The notes below the pieces were generated by a model. The model made no database searches. It was not told the DNA's origin and worked only from the letters and a program-made list of their open reading frames with translations. From Scatomorpha sp964535405 (GTDB lineage: Bacteria > Bacillota > Clostridia > Oscillospirales > Oscillospiraceae): 19,935 bases of DNA. The position numbers and the translations under genes are program-made. The stretch is from contig CAZHUG010000039.1 in assembly GCA_964535405.1 (NCBI GenBank), positions 1 to 19,935 of the forward strand, given 5' to 3'. Positions 1 through 6,103 of the stretch are shown one piece after another. Position 1 is the stretch's first letter; each line of letters opens with the position of its first letter.

Positions 1-65
1 CAACAAGGCATTTGATCTAATTCGAGGTGGGCGTTGCCCCCTCGAGCTCCCCCGGGGAGCGAATT
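1..65 (+). repeat. Interspersed intergenic repeat, copy A (clipped at the window edge)
   Basis: This stretch matches 5012-5077 in the same orientation with about six differences and one single-base gap over 65 bases. It contains a GAGG...CCTC hairpin and then a near-palindrome, GCTCCCCC/GGGGAGC. The left end may continue outside the window. It is non-coding and lies upstream of the SorC regulator gene. No transposase is attached, so a REP- or MITE-like element is the best guess. Confidence 0.8.
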
Positions 66-103
66 CTCCCGGACGCGGCTCTCATTATATTAATTATGAA
101 TGC

Positions 104-175
104 CTGACATTTGCTAATAATCTTGCTTCTTTACAAATGTTAGAAACGGTGTTATAATAAGCTAACATTTGCCGG
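104..175 (+). promoter_or_regulatory. Cluster of three putative SorC operators
   Basis: Three relatives of the palindrome found at 1269-1282 lie here: CTGACATTTGCTAA (104-117, 11 of 14 matches), a reverse-oriented copy at 130-143 (12 of 14), and CTAACATTTGCCGG (162-175, first ten bases identical). Two of them overlap the -35 box and the predicted start. I infer that the adjacent SorC protein binds them and controls its own synthesis. Confidence 0.65.
130..158 (+). promoter_or_regulatory. Promoter of the SorC-family regulator gene
   Basis: A -35 box TTTACA (130-135) and a -10 box TATAAT (153-158) are separated by 17 bases, which predicts a start near 165. The -35 box lies inside one operator copy and the predicted start lies inside another, which is what autorepression would look like. 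Confidence 0.75.
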
Positions 176-184
176 AGGCCAGCT

Positions 185-1126
185 ATGATACCGAATGATA
201 AAAAGATAGAACGCATGATAAATGTGTCGCGCATGTACTATGAGCAGGGCATGAACCAGAGCGCGATTTCAAAGGTTCTGGGAATTTCCAGACCGCTTGT
301 GAGCGTCCTGCTGGGCGAGGCTCGCGCCTGCGGAATAGTCACGATAACGATAAACGATGTCAAGAGCGCAGAGCAGCTTGTCGCCTCCCGGCTGGAGGCT
401 AAGTTTTCACTTCGCCGTGCTGTTGTCGTCGCTGATTCGCACACGTCGGAGGCCACAAACAATGCAGTCTCGGCAGAGGCATTTTCCCTGTGCTTTCGCC
501 AAGACACGGCGGCAAAAAACGTGGGCGTGGGCTGGGGCTCGATGCTCGGCCGCATGGCGGACTATGCCGAAACCCTGCCCGATATTGAGAGCAGGGGCGG
601 GCACATCTTCCCGCTTATCGGCGGCATCGGCGCGTCCTACCGCGGCTATCACACCAACGAGATTGCGCGTATTTTGTCCGGAAAAGCAGGGCTTATCGCC
701 GATTATCTCTATCTTCCGGCGTTTTTTGATTCCGAGTCCGAGCTGGAATTTGTCCGCCACATGGATGCCTGTCTCTCCATGAACGAGAAGTGGGACGATA
801 TGGATCTCGCGCTCGTGAACATCTCGAACTTCCCCTCGTATCCCGACCTCGGCGTTGAATACCGCTTCGGCAACCGCCTCGCGCGTGAGGGTTCGGTCGG
901 TCGCGTTCTCGCCCATTATTACGACATTAACGGGCGCGTGATCGAGGCAAGCGTGGACAATGTCATGCAGGCCGCAACAGAGCAGCTCGCGCGCACGAAG
1001 ACCGTCGTCGCCGTGTGTTCAACCCTGCTCGCCGCGCGCAGCGTCATCGGTGCTTTAGCCCTCGGCTGCATCGATACCCTGGTGCTCCCGCGCTCTCTTG
1101 CGGAGAGTATTTTGGACACAGACTGA
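185..1126 (+). CDS. SorC/LsrR-family sugar-responsive transcriptional regulator
   Basis: The 313-residue protein has the SorC layout. An N-terminal helix-turn-helix (about residues 10-50, with NQSAISKVLGISRPLVSVLL as recognition core) is followed by a NagB-like effector domain that carries PLIGGIGAS and a GVGWGS loop. Members of this family, including LsrR and DeoR-like SorC proteins, bind phosphorylated sugars and release DNA. The start is supported by GGAGG at 174-178. The gene is followed by its own terminator and then by the dhaL-dhaK-aldolase operon on the same strand. The same operator motif appears at both promoters, so it probably represses both. The next genes include an LsrF-like enzyme, so the effector may be a phosphorylated hydroxyketone; this is inference. 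Confidence 0.9.
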   Translation: MIPNDKKIERMINVSRMYYEQGMNQSAISKVLGISRPLVSVLLGEARACGIVTITINDVKSAEQLVASRLEAKFSLRRAVVVADSHTSEATNNAVSAEAFSLCFRQDTAAKNVGVGWGSMLGRMADYAETLPDIESRGGHIFPLIGGIGASYRGYHTNEIARILSGKAGLIADYLYLPAFFDSESELEFVRHMDACLSMNEKWDDMDLALVNISNFPSYPDLGVEYRFGNRLAREGSVGRVLAHYYDINGRVIEASVDNVMQAATEQLARTKTVVAVCSTLLAARSVIGALALGCIDTLVLPRSLAESILDTD

Positions 1127-1142
1127 CTAAATTTAAATTTCT

Positions 1143-1195
1143 TTGACCAGATCGTGCAATTCGGGCATCCGTTTTGTGCATCTGGTCAATTTTTT
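1143..1195 (+). terminator. Rho-independent terminator of the SorC regulator gene
   Basis: A ten-base-pair stem, TTGACCAGAT (1143-1152) with ATCTGGTCAA (1180-1189), closes a 27-base loop and is followed by six T residues. It separates the regulator transcript from the dhaL promoter that starts at 1215. Confidence 0.75.
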
Positions 1196-1214
1196 GTCTA
1201 TATTTAGAAAATGC

Positions 1215-1243
1215 TTGCGTTTTAAAATAGCGTATGTTACTAT
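1215..1243 (+). promoter_or_regulatory. Promoter of the dhaL operon
   Basis: TTGCGT (1215-1220) and TACTAT (1238-1243) are 17 bases apart. The predicted start, near 1250, lies just upstream of the perfect operator palindrome at 1269-1282. A weaker alternative uses TTGCTT at 1244-1249 with a poor -10 inside the operator. Confidence 0.55.
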
Positions 1244-1268
1244 TTGCTTGTATAAATGAAATATTTCT

Positions 1269-1282
1269 CTAACATTTGTTAG
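1269..1282. promoter_or_regulatory. Perfect palindromic operator, CTAACATTTGTTAG
   Basis: CTAACA and TGTTAG are exact inverted halves around a TT centre. The ten-base core is repeated three times at the SorC promoter (104-175). It sits between the dhaL promoter and the ribosome binding site, so a bound repressor would block transcription of dhaL. The SorC protein encoded upstream is the likely ligand. Confidence 0.7.
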
Positions 1283-1302
1283 TTTAAGGAGGTCGCCACA
1301 CA

Positions 1303-1908
1303 ATGACGAAGCAAGAATTTGCACAGAGGTTTTTAAATGCCTGTGACAGCATGATATCAGCTCAGGATGAGCTTACGGAGATTGATTCACGTTTTGGTGA
1401 CGCCGACCACGGCATAACGATGACGAAGATTGCAAATGCAATGATCGCGGCGGTCGAGGCGAGCCGGGGCGGCATTCGCGCGATGCTAGACGACGTTGCC
1501 ATGGCGGTCATGATGATAAACGGCGGCAGCGCGGTGCCGCTGTGGAACACCTATCTCGACGGTCTGATGGAGGCCGCGCCTGAGGGCGACACAGTAGGCG
1601 CGCAGGAGCTTCGCGCCATGTTTGCAAACGGCCTTTCCTGTCTTTCGGCGCTGTCCAAGGCGAAGGTCGGCGACAAGACGATGATGGATACGCTCATCCC
1701 CGCAAGCGAGGCGATCGAGGCCTGCACGGGCGACGAGGACGAGATATTCACCGCCGCGGCGCAGGCCGCAGAGCGCGGGGCGGAGGCGAGCCGGAACTTT
1801 GTCTCGAAGTTCGGCCGCGCGCGCAGCTATGGCGAGCAGACAGTCGGAACGCCGGACGCGGGCGCTGTATCAATGAAGTATTTCTTCGCAGGACTTGCGA
1901 AGAAGTAA
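1303..1908 (+). CDS. dhaL: Dihydroxyacetone kinase, ADP/ATP-binding subunit DhaL
   Basis: This 201-residue protein matches the usual DhaL length and fold. The magnesium site GDADHG is at residues 32-37, with an upstream Asp28. GDKTMMD is at about 123-129 and GRARSYGEQ at 171-179. DhaL binds nucleotide and phosphorylates the hydroxyketone held by DhaK. The usual phosphate loop GGASGPLFG reads GGSAVPLWN here (74-82), an unusual change that may define a subfamily with another substrate or donor. AAGGAGG (1286-1292) supports the start. dhaK follows after 33 bases. No DhaM phosphotransfer subunit lies in the window, so the donor could be ATP or a DhaM encoded elsewhere. Confidence 0.92.
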   Translation: MTKQEFAQRFLNACDSMISAQDELTEIDSRFGDADHGITMTKIANAMIAAVEASRGGIRAMLDDVAMAVMMINGGSAVPLWNTYLDGLMEAAPEGDTVGAQELRAMFANGLSCLSALSKAKVGDKTMMDTLIPASEAIEACTGDEDEIFTAAAQAAERGAEASRNFVSKFGRARSYGEQTVGTPDAGAVSMKYFFAGLAKK

Positions 1909-1941
1909 ATAATGAAAAGGGAAAGATAGGAGGAAATTGTT

Positions 1942-2940
1942 ATGAAAATGAAGAAGTTTATCAATGATCCGAACACCCTGACCGACGAGCTTTTGGAGGG
2001 TCTGGCCCTCTCCAACGGCGACATAGTCGATGTACGAGGCCATATAGTAGTCAGCCGCGCGCTCGAAAATGCAGACCGCGTCACGCTTGTCGCCTTTGGC
2101 GGCTCGGGCCACGAGCCTGCACAGGCCGGTTTCGTCGGTGACGGAATGCTCGACGCGCACGTAGTGGGCGACATTTTCGCAGCTCCCAACCCGCAGCTGG
2201 TTTTGGAGGCGGTCAAGATTGCCGACAAGGGTCACGGTGTCCTGCTGCTGGTTCTGAACCACGCGGGCGACATGCTCTGCGGCAACATGGTCATGAAAAT
2301 GGCGCAGAAGGAAGGGCTGAATGTCCGCAAGGTTGTCAGCCAGGAGGATATTTCCAACGCCCCGCGCTCCAACTCCGACGACCGCCGCGGGCTTGCCGGC
2401 GCGATCCCCATGTACCACATCTCCGCTGCCGCAGCCAAGGAAGGCAAAAGCCTTGACGAGGTTGCGGAAGTCACCCAGAAGTACGCGGATTCCATGGCAA
2501 CCATAGGCGTCGCGGCCCGCTGTGCAACTCACCCCGCCACAGGCGCGGAGTTCGGCGATCTCGGCGACGAGGATATGGAAATCGGCATGGGTCAGCACGG
2601 CGAGGGCGGCGGCGGACGCCAGCCGATGAAGAGCGCCAGAGAGACCATCGCCATAATGGCCAACGCTCTCGTGAAGGACATTCCGCTGGAGCGCGGCGAC
2701 AAGGCCTTTGTCATGATAAACGGCTCGGGTGCGACCACGCTCATGGAGATGTACATATTTTATAAGGATTGCGTTGCCTATCTCGAGGAGCTGGGCATCG
2801 AGGTCGTTGCGAACATGGTCGGCGAGATTCTGACAGTTCAGGAGCAGGCGGGCTTCCAGCTCAACATTTCAAAGTGGGACGACGAGACTCTGCGCCGCTG
2901 GAACACTCCGGCACATACTGTCGCATTTTTCAAGGAGTAA
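1942..2940 (+). CDS. dhaK: Dihydroxyacetone kinase, substrate-binding subunit DhaK
   Basis: The 332-residue protein has the DhaK signatures GGSGHEP (53-59), the catalytic Asp in NHAGD (Asp110), and GMGQHGE, whose His219 should form the covalent hemiaminal with the ketone. DhaK presents dihydroxyacetone or a related hydroxyketone to DhaL for phosphorylation in the cytoplasm. The run GEGGGGRQP after the substrate histidine differs from the HGEPG of E. coli DhaK. AGGAGG at 1928-1933 fixes the start. The gene sits between dhaL and an LsrF-type aldolase with a three-base gap downstream, so the three are surely co-transcribed. The substrate could be dihydroxyacetone, erythrulose or a DPD-like compound; the sequence alone does not decide. 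Confidence 0.93.
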   Translation: MKMKKFINDPNTLTDELLEGLALSNGDIVDVRGHIVVSRALENADRVTLVAFGGSGHEPAQAGFVGDGMLDAHVVGDIFAAPNPQLVLEAVKIADKGHGVLLLVLNHAGDMLCGNMVMKMAQKEGLNVRKVVSQEDISNAPRSNSDDRRGLAGAIPMYHISAAAAKEGKSLDEVAEVTQKYADSMATIGVAARCATHPATGAEFGDLGDEDMEIGMGQHGEGGGGRQPMKSARETIAIMANALVKDIPLERGDKAFVMINGSGATTLMEMYIFYKDCVAYLEELGIEVVANMVGEILTVQEQAGFQLNISKWDDETLRRWNTPAHTVAFFKE

Positions 2941-2943
2941 GAA

Positions 2944-3822
2944 ATGGCTGACGCAATAGGAAACAAGGCCGCCAAGGACTATCATCTGGACGTCGCGGCG
3001 GATAATCAGGGCTTTTTTGCCAAGGGACTTGGCAATACCGACTGGGGCATGAAAAACAGAATCTCCCGCCTGTTTCGCCCCGAATCCGGCAACACCGTCA
3101 TGCTCGCCTTCGACCACGGCTACATAATGGGCTCCACCGCCGGGCTCGAGCGGCTCGACGTGAGCATAGCGCCACTTTGCGAGTATGCAGACGTGCTCAT
3201 GGGCACACGCGGCGCAATCCGCTCCTGCATACCCCCGACAACGGGCAAGGCAGTCTGCCTTCGCGCCACGCACGACAGCTCGGTGCTTTTCGAGGACATG
3301 AGCCTCGGCAGCGGCCTCGGCCTGGACATGGAGGATGCCCTGCGCATGAACGTCACGGCTCTGGCGATACAGTGCTTTGTCGGCGGTGCCGGCGAGCGCG
3401 ACTCGCTTGAGACTCTCTGCCGCGCTGCCGACGCGGGCTACCGCTACGGCGTGCCCGTTCTGGGCGTAACCGCGGTCGGCAAGCAAATGGCGCGCACGCC
3501 GCAGTATTTCCTGCTCGCGACACGCATGCTGGCGGAGCTGGGCGCAAGCGTCATAAAAACCTATTACTGTGACGACTTTGAAAAGGTCGTCGCCGCCTGC
3601 CCCGTCCCCATCGTCATCGCCGGCGGCAAGAAGCTTCCGGAGGCAGACGCGCTCCACATGGCATACAGAGCCATGCAGGAGGGCGCGCGCGGGGTGGACA
3701 TGGGCCGCAACATTTTCCAGAGCGAGAACCCGGTTGGAATGTGCCGCGCAGTGGCGGGCATAGTGCATGACGGCTTGACTGACAAGCAGGCCTACGAGCT
3801 GTATCAGGAGTTGTCAAACTAA
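2944..3822 (+). CDS. lsrF: LsrF-type class I aldolase / 3-hydroxy-5-phosphonooxypentane-2,4-dione thiolase
   Basis: The 292-residue protein resembles E. coli LsrF along its whole length: AFDHGY (55-60), ADVLMGTRG (82-90), VIKTYY with the predicted Schiff-base Lys205 (Lys203 in LsrF), IVIAGGKKLPE (223-233) and GVDMGRNIFQS (250-260). LsrF transfers an acetyl group from phospho-HPD to CoA, giving DHAP and acetyl-CoA, in AI-2 breakdown. AAGGAG at 2932-2937 lies inside the dhaK end, so translation is tightly coupled. The window has no lsrACDB, lsrK or lsrG, so the exact substrate is uncertain. A fructose-bisphosphate-type aldolase activity is the main alternative. Confidence 0.87.
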   Translation: MADAIGNKAAKDYHLDVAADNQGFFAKGLGNTDWGMKNRISRLFRPESGNTVMLAFDHGYIMGSTAGLERLDVSIAPLCEYADVLMGTRGAIRSCIPPTTGKAVCLRATHDSSVLFEDMSLGSGLGLDMEDALRMNVTALAIQCFVGGAGERDSLETLCRAADAGYRYGVPVLGVTAVGKQMARTPQYFLLATRMLAELGASVIKTYYCDDFEKVVAACPVPIVIAGGKKLPEADALHMAYRAMQEGARGVDMGRNIFQSENPVGMCRAVAGIVHDGLTDKQAYELYQELSN

Positions 3823-3850
3823 AATACTTGAGCGGCACAGGCCGCACAAT

Positions 3851-3880
3851 AAAAAAAAGGAGCGGCAAAAAAGCCGCTCC
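3851..3880 (-). terminator. Strong minus-strand intrinsic terminator
   Basis: Read on the minus strand, GGAGCGGC and GCCGCTCC form an eight-base-pair GC-rich stem around six T residues, and eight T residues follow. On the plus strand no T run follows, so it should not stop the dhaK-lsrF transcript. It would end minus-strand transcription before it reaches the aldolase gene. Confidence 0.8.
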
Positions 3881-3938
3881 CGCCCCCGGCACGTAGCGAG
3901 AACCGTCTGCAAACAAGACTCGCCGCGTACGCATGGCA
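3851..3938 (-). ncRNA. Candidate small RNA between the aldolase and DUF1097 genes
   Basis: On the minus strand a strong promoter (3945-3972) is followed, with no open reading frame, by about 88 bases that end in a strong intrinsic terminator. The body can fold into a hairpin pairing 3918-3929 with 3890-3901 (twelve positions, one mismatch, two G-U pairs), with a short GTCT/AGAC inner stem. It overlaps no coding sequence. It does not match any riboswitch class I can recall, and expression is unproven. Confidence 0.55.
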
Positions 3939-3944
3939 CTGACT

Positions 3945-3972
3945 AGTATAGCATTAATTTTGCTGATTTCAA
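3945..3972 (-). promoter_or_regulatory. Strong minus-strand promoter flanked by inverted repeats
   Basis: On the minus strand, TTGAAA (3967-3972) and TATACT (3945-3950) are 16 bases apart, and a TGC just before the -10 gives an extended -10. Nine-base inverted repeats CATGGCACT (3932-3940) and AGTGCCATG (3978-3986) flank it. No gene lies downstream on this strand, only the terminator at 3851-3880. Confidence 0.7.
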
Positions 3973-4027
3973 CATCAAGTGCCATGTGATTTCTAAACAA
4001 ATTATAAATTTTGGGGAGGAAATCGCA

Positions 4028-4570
4028 ATGTCATTCAAGAAATTTTTACCGATCGCGTTAGTAATCGCCTGCCTGGCGGCAATCCTTCAGACCATCGACC
4101 AGCTTCTCGGCCAGAGCGCACTGGCTGCCTTCGCCGGCTTCGGCTGGATCTCCTTCCAGTCCTGGGCAGTTTATTTCATGGGCGGCTGCACCGTCAAGGA
4201 CGGCGTCCGCGGCTTTTTCGGCTATCTGCTGGGCATCATCGCCTCTGTCGCGATCTTCAAGTTCGGCGGAGTCCTCGGCGGCCTCGGCTTCTGGGCTATG
4301 CCCGTCTGCCTCGTGGTTCTCGTCACCGTCATCATGCAGCTTGAGAACGCACCTTCCCTGCTGAACTTTGTTCCCTCTCTGTTCGTCGGCGCGGGTGCCT
4401 TCTTCGCGATGGCCTCCTACGTCATCACCGACGGCAGCTGGGGCGGATATCTCCAGGCCGCCGGCATCGAGCTTTTGTACTGCGTAATCGGCCTGCTTTG
4501 CGGCTGGGCAACTGTCGCCTTCCGCGGCTGGTACGAGCCCAGATATGTAAACGTCGAAGTTAAAAAATAA
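4028..4570 (+). CDS. DUF1097-family integral membrane protein
   Basis: The 180-residue protein is almost entirely hydrophobic, with about six membrane-spanning segments (roughly 7-22, 31-52, 60-77, 80-101, 112-131, 140-165) and a short charged tail. It resembles the DUF1097/YcdZ family of inner-membrane proteins, whose function is unknown. An ATG at 3986 is in frame, but GGGGAGGA at 4013-4020 points clearly to the ATG at 4028. The gene follows the kinase-aldolase operon by 205 bases and precedes the VOC-like gene by 21 bases. Its position suggests a role in moving the substrate of the pathway across the membrane, which is inference only. Confidence 0.8.
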   Translation: MSFKKFLPIALVIACLAAILQTIDQLLGQSALAAFAGFGWISFQSWAVYFMGGCTVKDGVRGFFGYLLGIIASVAIFKFGGVLGGLGFWAMPVCLVVLVTVIMQLENAPSLLNFVPSLFVGAGAFFAMASYVITDGSWGGYLQAAGIELLYCVIGLLCGWATVAFRGWYEPRYVNVEVKK

Positions 4571-4591
4571 ATTTTAGGAGGAAAATACAAA

Positions 4592-4915
4592 ATGGCTGCT
4601 GAGTATATGCACGTCGGAATTCCGGTTCTGAATAAAAAGCCCAACATGGTTTACAATGAGTGGGGCGGCTTCTGGGTCAACGAGAGCGTTGACGAGTACG
4701 ACTACAAAATCGAGTATCTGAAGTTTGAGGAGGGCACCCGCTTTCCCGAGATTCTCTCCAAGCAGTTCCACGTAGCCTATAAGGTTGACGACGCCGATCC
4801 ATATCTGGCGGATGCCGACCGTGTGATCTTCGGGCCCGAGGTTCTCTCGCCCACCAGCCGCATCGCCTTCATTATAAAGGACGACGCGATCATCGAGCTC
4901 TACGAGGAAAAATAG
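4592..4915 (+). CDS. Small VOC-like (glyoxalase-fold half) protein
   Basis: The 107-residue protein starts with YMHVGIPV and ends with FIIKDDAIIELYEEK, with FHVAYKVDD in the middle. These are the spacing and sequence marks of a single vicinal-oxygen-chelate module: a metal-binding His near the N terminus, a second His-containing strand, and a Glu in the last strand (IELYE). VOC enzymes are isomerases, lyases or dioxygenases on small carbonyl compounds and often work as dimers. AGGAGG (4576-4581) supports the start. It is the last gene of the cassette and could be the isomerase that prepares substrate for the LsrF-like enzyme, in place of LsrG, which it does not resemble. Function is otherwise unknown. 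Confidence 0.7.
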   Translation: MAAEYMHVGIPVLNKKPNMVYNEWGGFWVNESVDEYDYKIEYLKFEEGTRFPEILSKQFHVAYKVDDADPYLADADRVIFGPEVLSPTSRIAFIIKDDAIIELYEEK

Positions 4916-5011
4916 TAATGTGTAAAGCCGCTTATAATGCCACATTTTTCAGTCCACTCGGCGGCCTGAAAAACGGCGCTGCGCTTTTTGTTTTCGCTTG
5001 CAAGGCAAGCT

Positions 5012-5077
5012 CAACAAGGCATTCGATCTAATTCGAGGCGGGCTCTGCCCCCTCGAGCTCCCCCGGGGGAGCAAATT
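5012..5077 (+). repeat. Interspersed intergenic repeat, copy B
   Basis: This copy matches 1-65 in direct orientation. It contains the perfect 16-base palindrome GCTCCCCCGGGGGAGC (5057-5072) and a CGAGG...CCTCG hairpin before it. A short hairpin, GCTTGC/GCAAGC (4996-5010), lies just upstream. It is non-coding, in the 279-base gap between the VOC-like and AraC genes, and it brackets the SorC-to-VOC cassette together with copy A. Confidence 0.8.
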
Positions 5078-5081
5078 GAAT

Positions 5082-5128
5082 CTTATTATTGTCCGGGGTA
5101 GACCTTGTCTACCCCGGACAATAATAAG
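5082..5128. repeat. Perfect 22-bp inverted repeat (long hairpin)
   Basis: The arms 5082-5103 and 5107-5128 are perfectly complementary around a three-base CTT loop. The inner 13 base pairs are GC-rich (GTCCGGGGTAGAC) and the outer part is TTATTATT/AATAATAA. No T run follows on either strand, so a classic terminator is doubtful. It may block transcription in both directions, or be the end structure of the repeat element next to it. Confidence 0.8.
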
Positions 5129-5194
5129 CAAAAATAGTCGGGCAGGGCGGCTTCTAAAGAGCTAAGATACCGCTACAGACAGGAGGCGTCAGAC

Positions 5195-6052
5195 ATGGAT
5201 TGGACTGAAAGCATCGCAAGGGCGATCAGCTATATCGAGGACAACATCAAGGAAGACATCACAATCGCGGACATCGCGGCGCAGGCTGCGATTTCGCCGT
5301 TTTATTTCCAAAAGGGCTTTGCAATGCTCTGCGGTTTTACGGTCGCTGAGTATATGAAGCGCCGCAGACTCAGCCTTGCCGGGGCGGAGCTTGTCTCCAC
5401 CGAGCGGAAAATCATTGATGTCGCACTCGATTACGGCTACGACTCGCCCGACAGCTTCACAAAGGCCTTCACCCGTTTCCATGGCGCAACTCCGAGCTCT
5501 GTGCGCAGGGGCGACGCAATGGTAAAATCCTTTGCCTCGCTCAAAATCAAGCTTAGCTTAGAAGGAGGCTATACCATGGACTACAAAATTGTGAAAAAGG
5601 ACGCGTTCACCGTCGTCGGCATGTCAAGAGTTTTCAGCTACGAGCAGGCGGCGGTCGAAGTGCCGAAGCTGTGGGCGGAGTATTTTGCCAGCGGCAAAAA
5701 CGAGCTCGTTTGCAGCAAATACGGCGTGAATATCGACGAGAGCATGGCGGGCAACACATTTGAATACCTGATCGCGGATAACTATAATCCCGCAGCAGAT
5801 ATTCCGGAGGGATTTGTGACAAAGGTCATCCCGGCATTCAGCTGGGCGGTTTTCGCCTGCCGGGGCGCGGTGTCAAGCGCGATGCAGGACACCAACAAGA
5901 AAATATTTTCCGAATGGTTGCCCGCTTGCAGGGAGTATGAGATCGCGGCGGGCTACAACATCGAAATGTACTCCGACCCCGCAGATTACACCGGGGGCGT
6001 TCAGGACAAGAACTATTACAGCGAAATTTGGATTCCTGTACGCCGGAAATAA
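5195..6052 (+). CDS. AraC-family regulator with C-terminal GyrI-like effector domain
   Basis: Residues 1-105 hold two AraC helix-turn-helix units (ITIADIAAQAAISPFYFQKG, then IDVALDYGYDSPDSFTKAFTRFHG). Residues about 127-285 form a GyrI-like small-molecule-binding domain that ends in EIWIPVRR. Proteins of this layout, like Rob and YdeE relatives, respond to lipophilic or drug-like ligands. The 285-residue length is normal for the class. AGGAGG at 5181-5186 supports the start. A second in-frame ATG at 5576 sits behind GAAGGAGG and begins the GyrI domain, so that domain might also be made alone. The gene converges on the XRE gene and shares its terminator. No target gene is evident nearby. Confidence 0.9.
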   Translation: MDWTESIARAISYIEDNIKEDITIADIAAQAAISPFYFQKGFAMLCGFTVAEYMKRRRLSLAGAELVSTERKIIDVALDYGYDSPDSFTKAFTRFHGATPSSVRRGDAMVKSFASLKIKLSLEGGYTMDYKIVKKDAFTVVGMSRVFSYEQAAVEVPKLWAEYFASGKNELVCSKYGVNIDESMAGNTFEYLIADNYNPAADIPEGFVTKVIPAFSWAVFACRGAVSSAMQDTNKKIFSEWLPACREYEIAAGYNIEMYSDPADYTGGVQDKNYYSEIWIPVRRK

Positions 6053-6068
6053 GCGCAGATGCAACAAG

Positions 6069-6103
6069 AAAAAACGGTATAGCCAGGTGCTATACCGTTT
6101 TTT
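6069..6103. terminator. Bidirectional terminator shared by the AraC and XRE genes
   Basis: AAAAAACGGTATAGC (6069-6083) pairs with GCTATACCGTTTTTT (6089-6103) around a five-base loop, giving a T run on both strands. The stop codon and last codons of the minus-strand XRE gene lie inside the stem, so coding and termination overlap. Confidence 0.9.

Noticed and set aside
1870..2598. Minus-strand open frame opposite dhaK
   Set aside because: It is antisense to a conserved gene with all DhaK motifs; such shadows are common in GC-rich DNA.
2869..3768. Long minus-strand open frame opposite the aldolase gene
   Set aside because: It lies fully antisense to a clear LsrF-like gene, its product is compositionally odd (Ala, Arg, His rich), and it has no ribosome binding site or family motif.
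4933..4938. TATAAT box after the VOC-like gene
   Set aside because: There is no acceptable -35 box at the right distance and no gene directly downstream.
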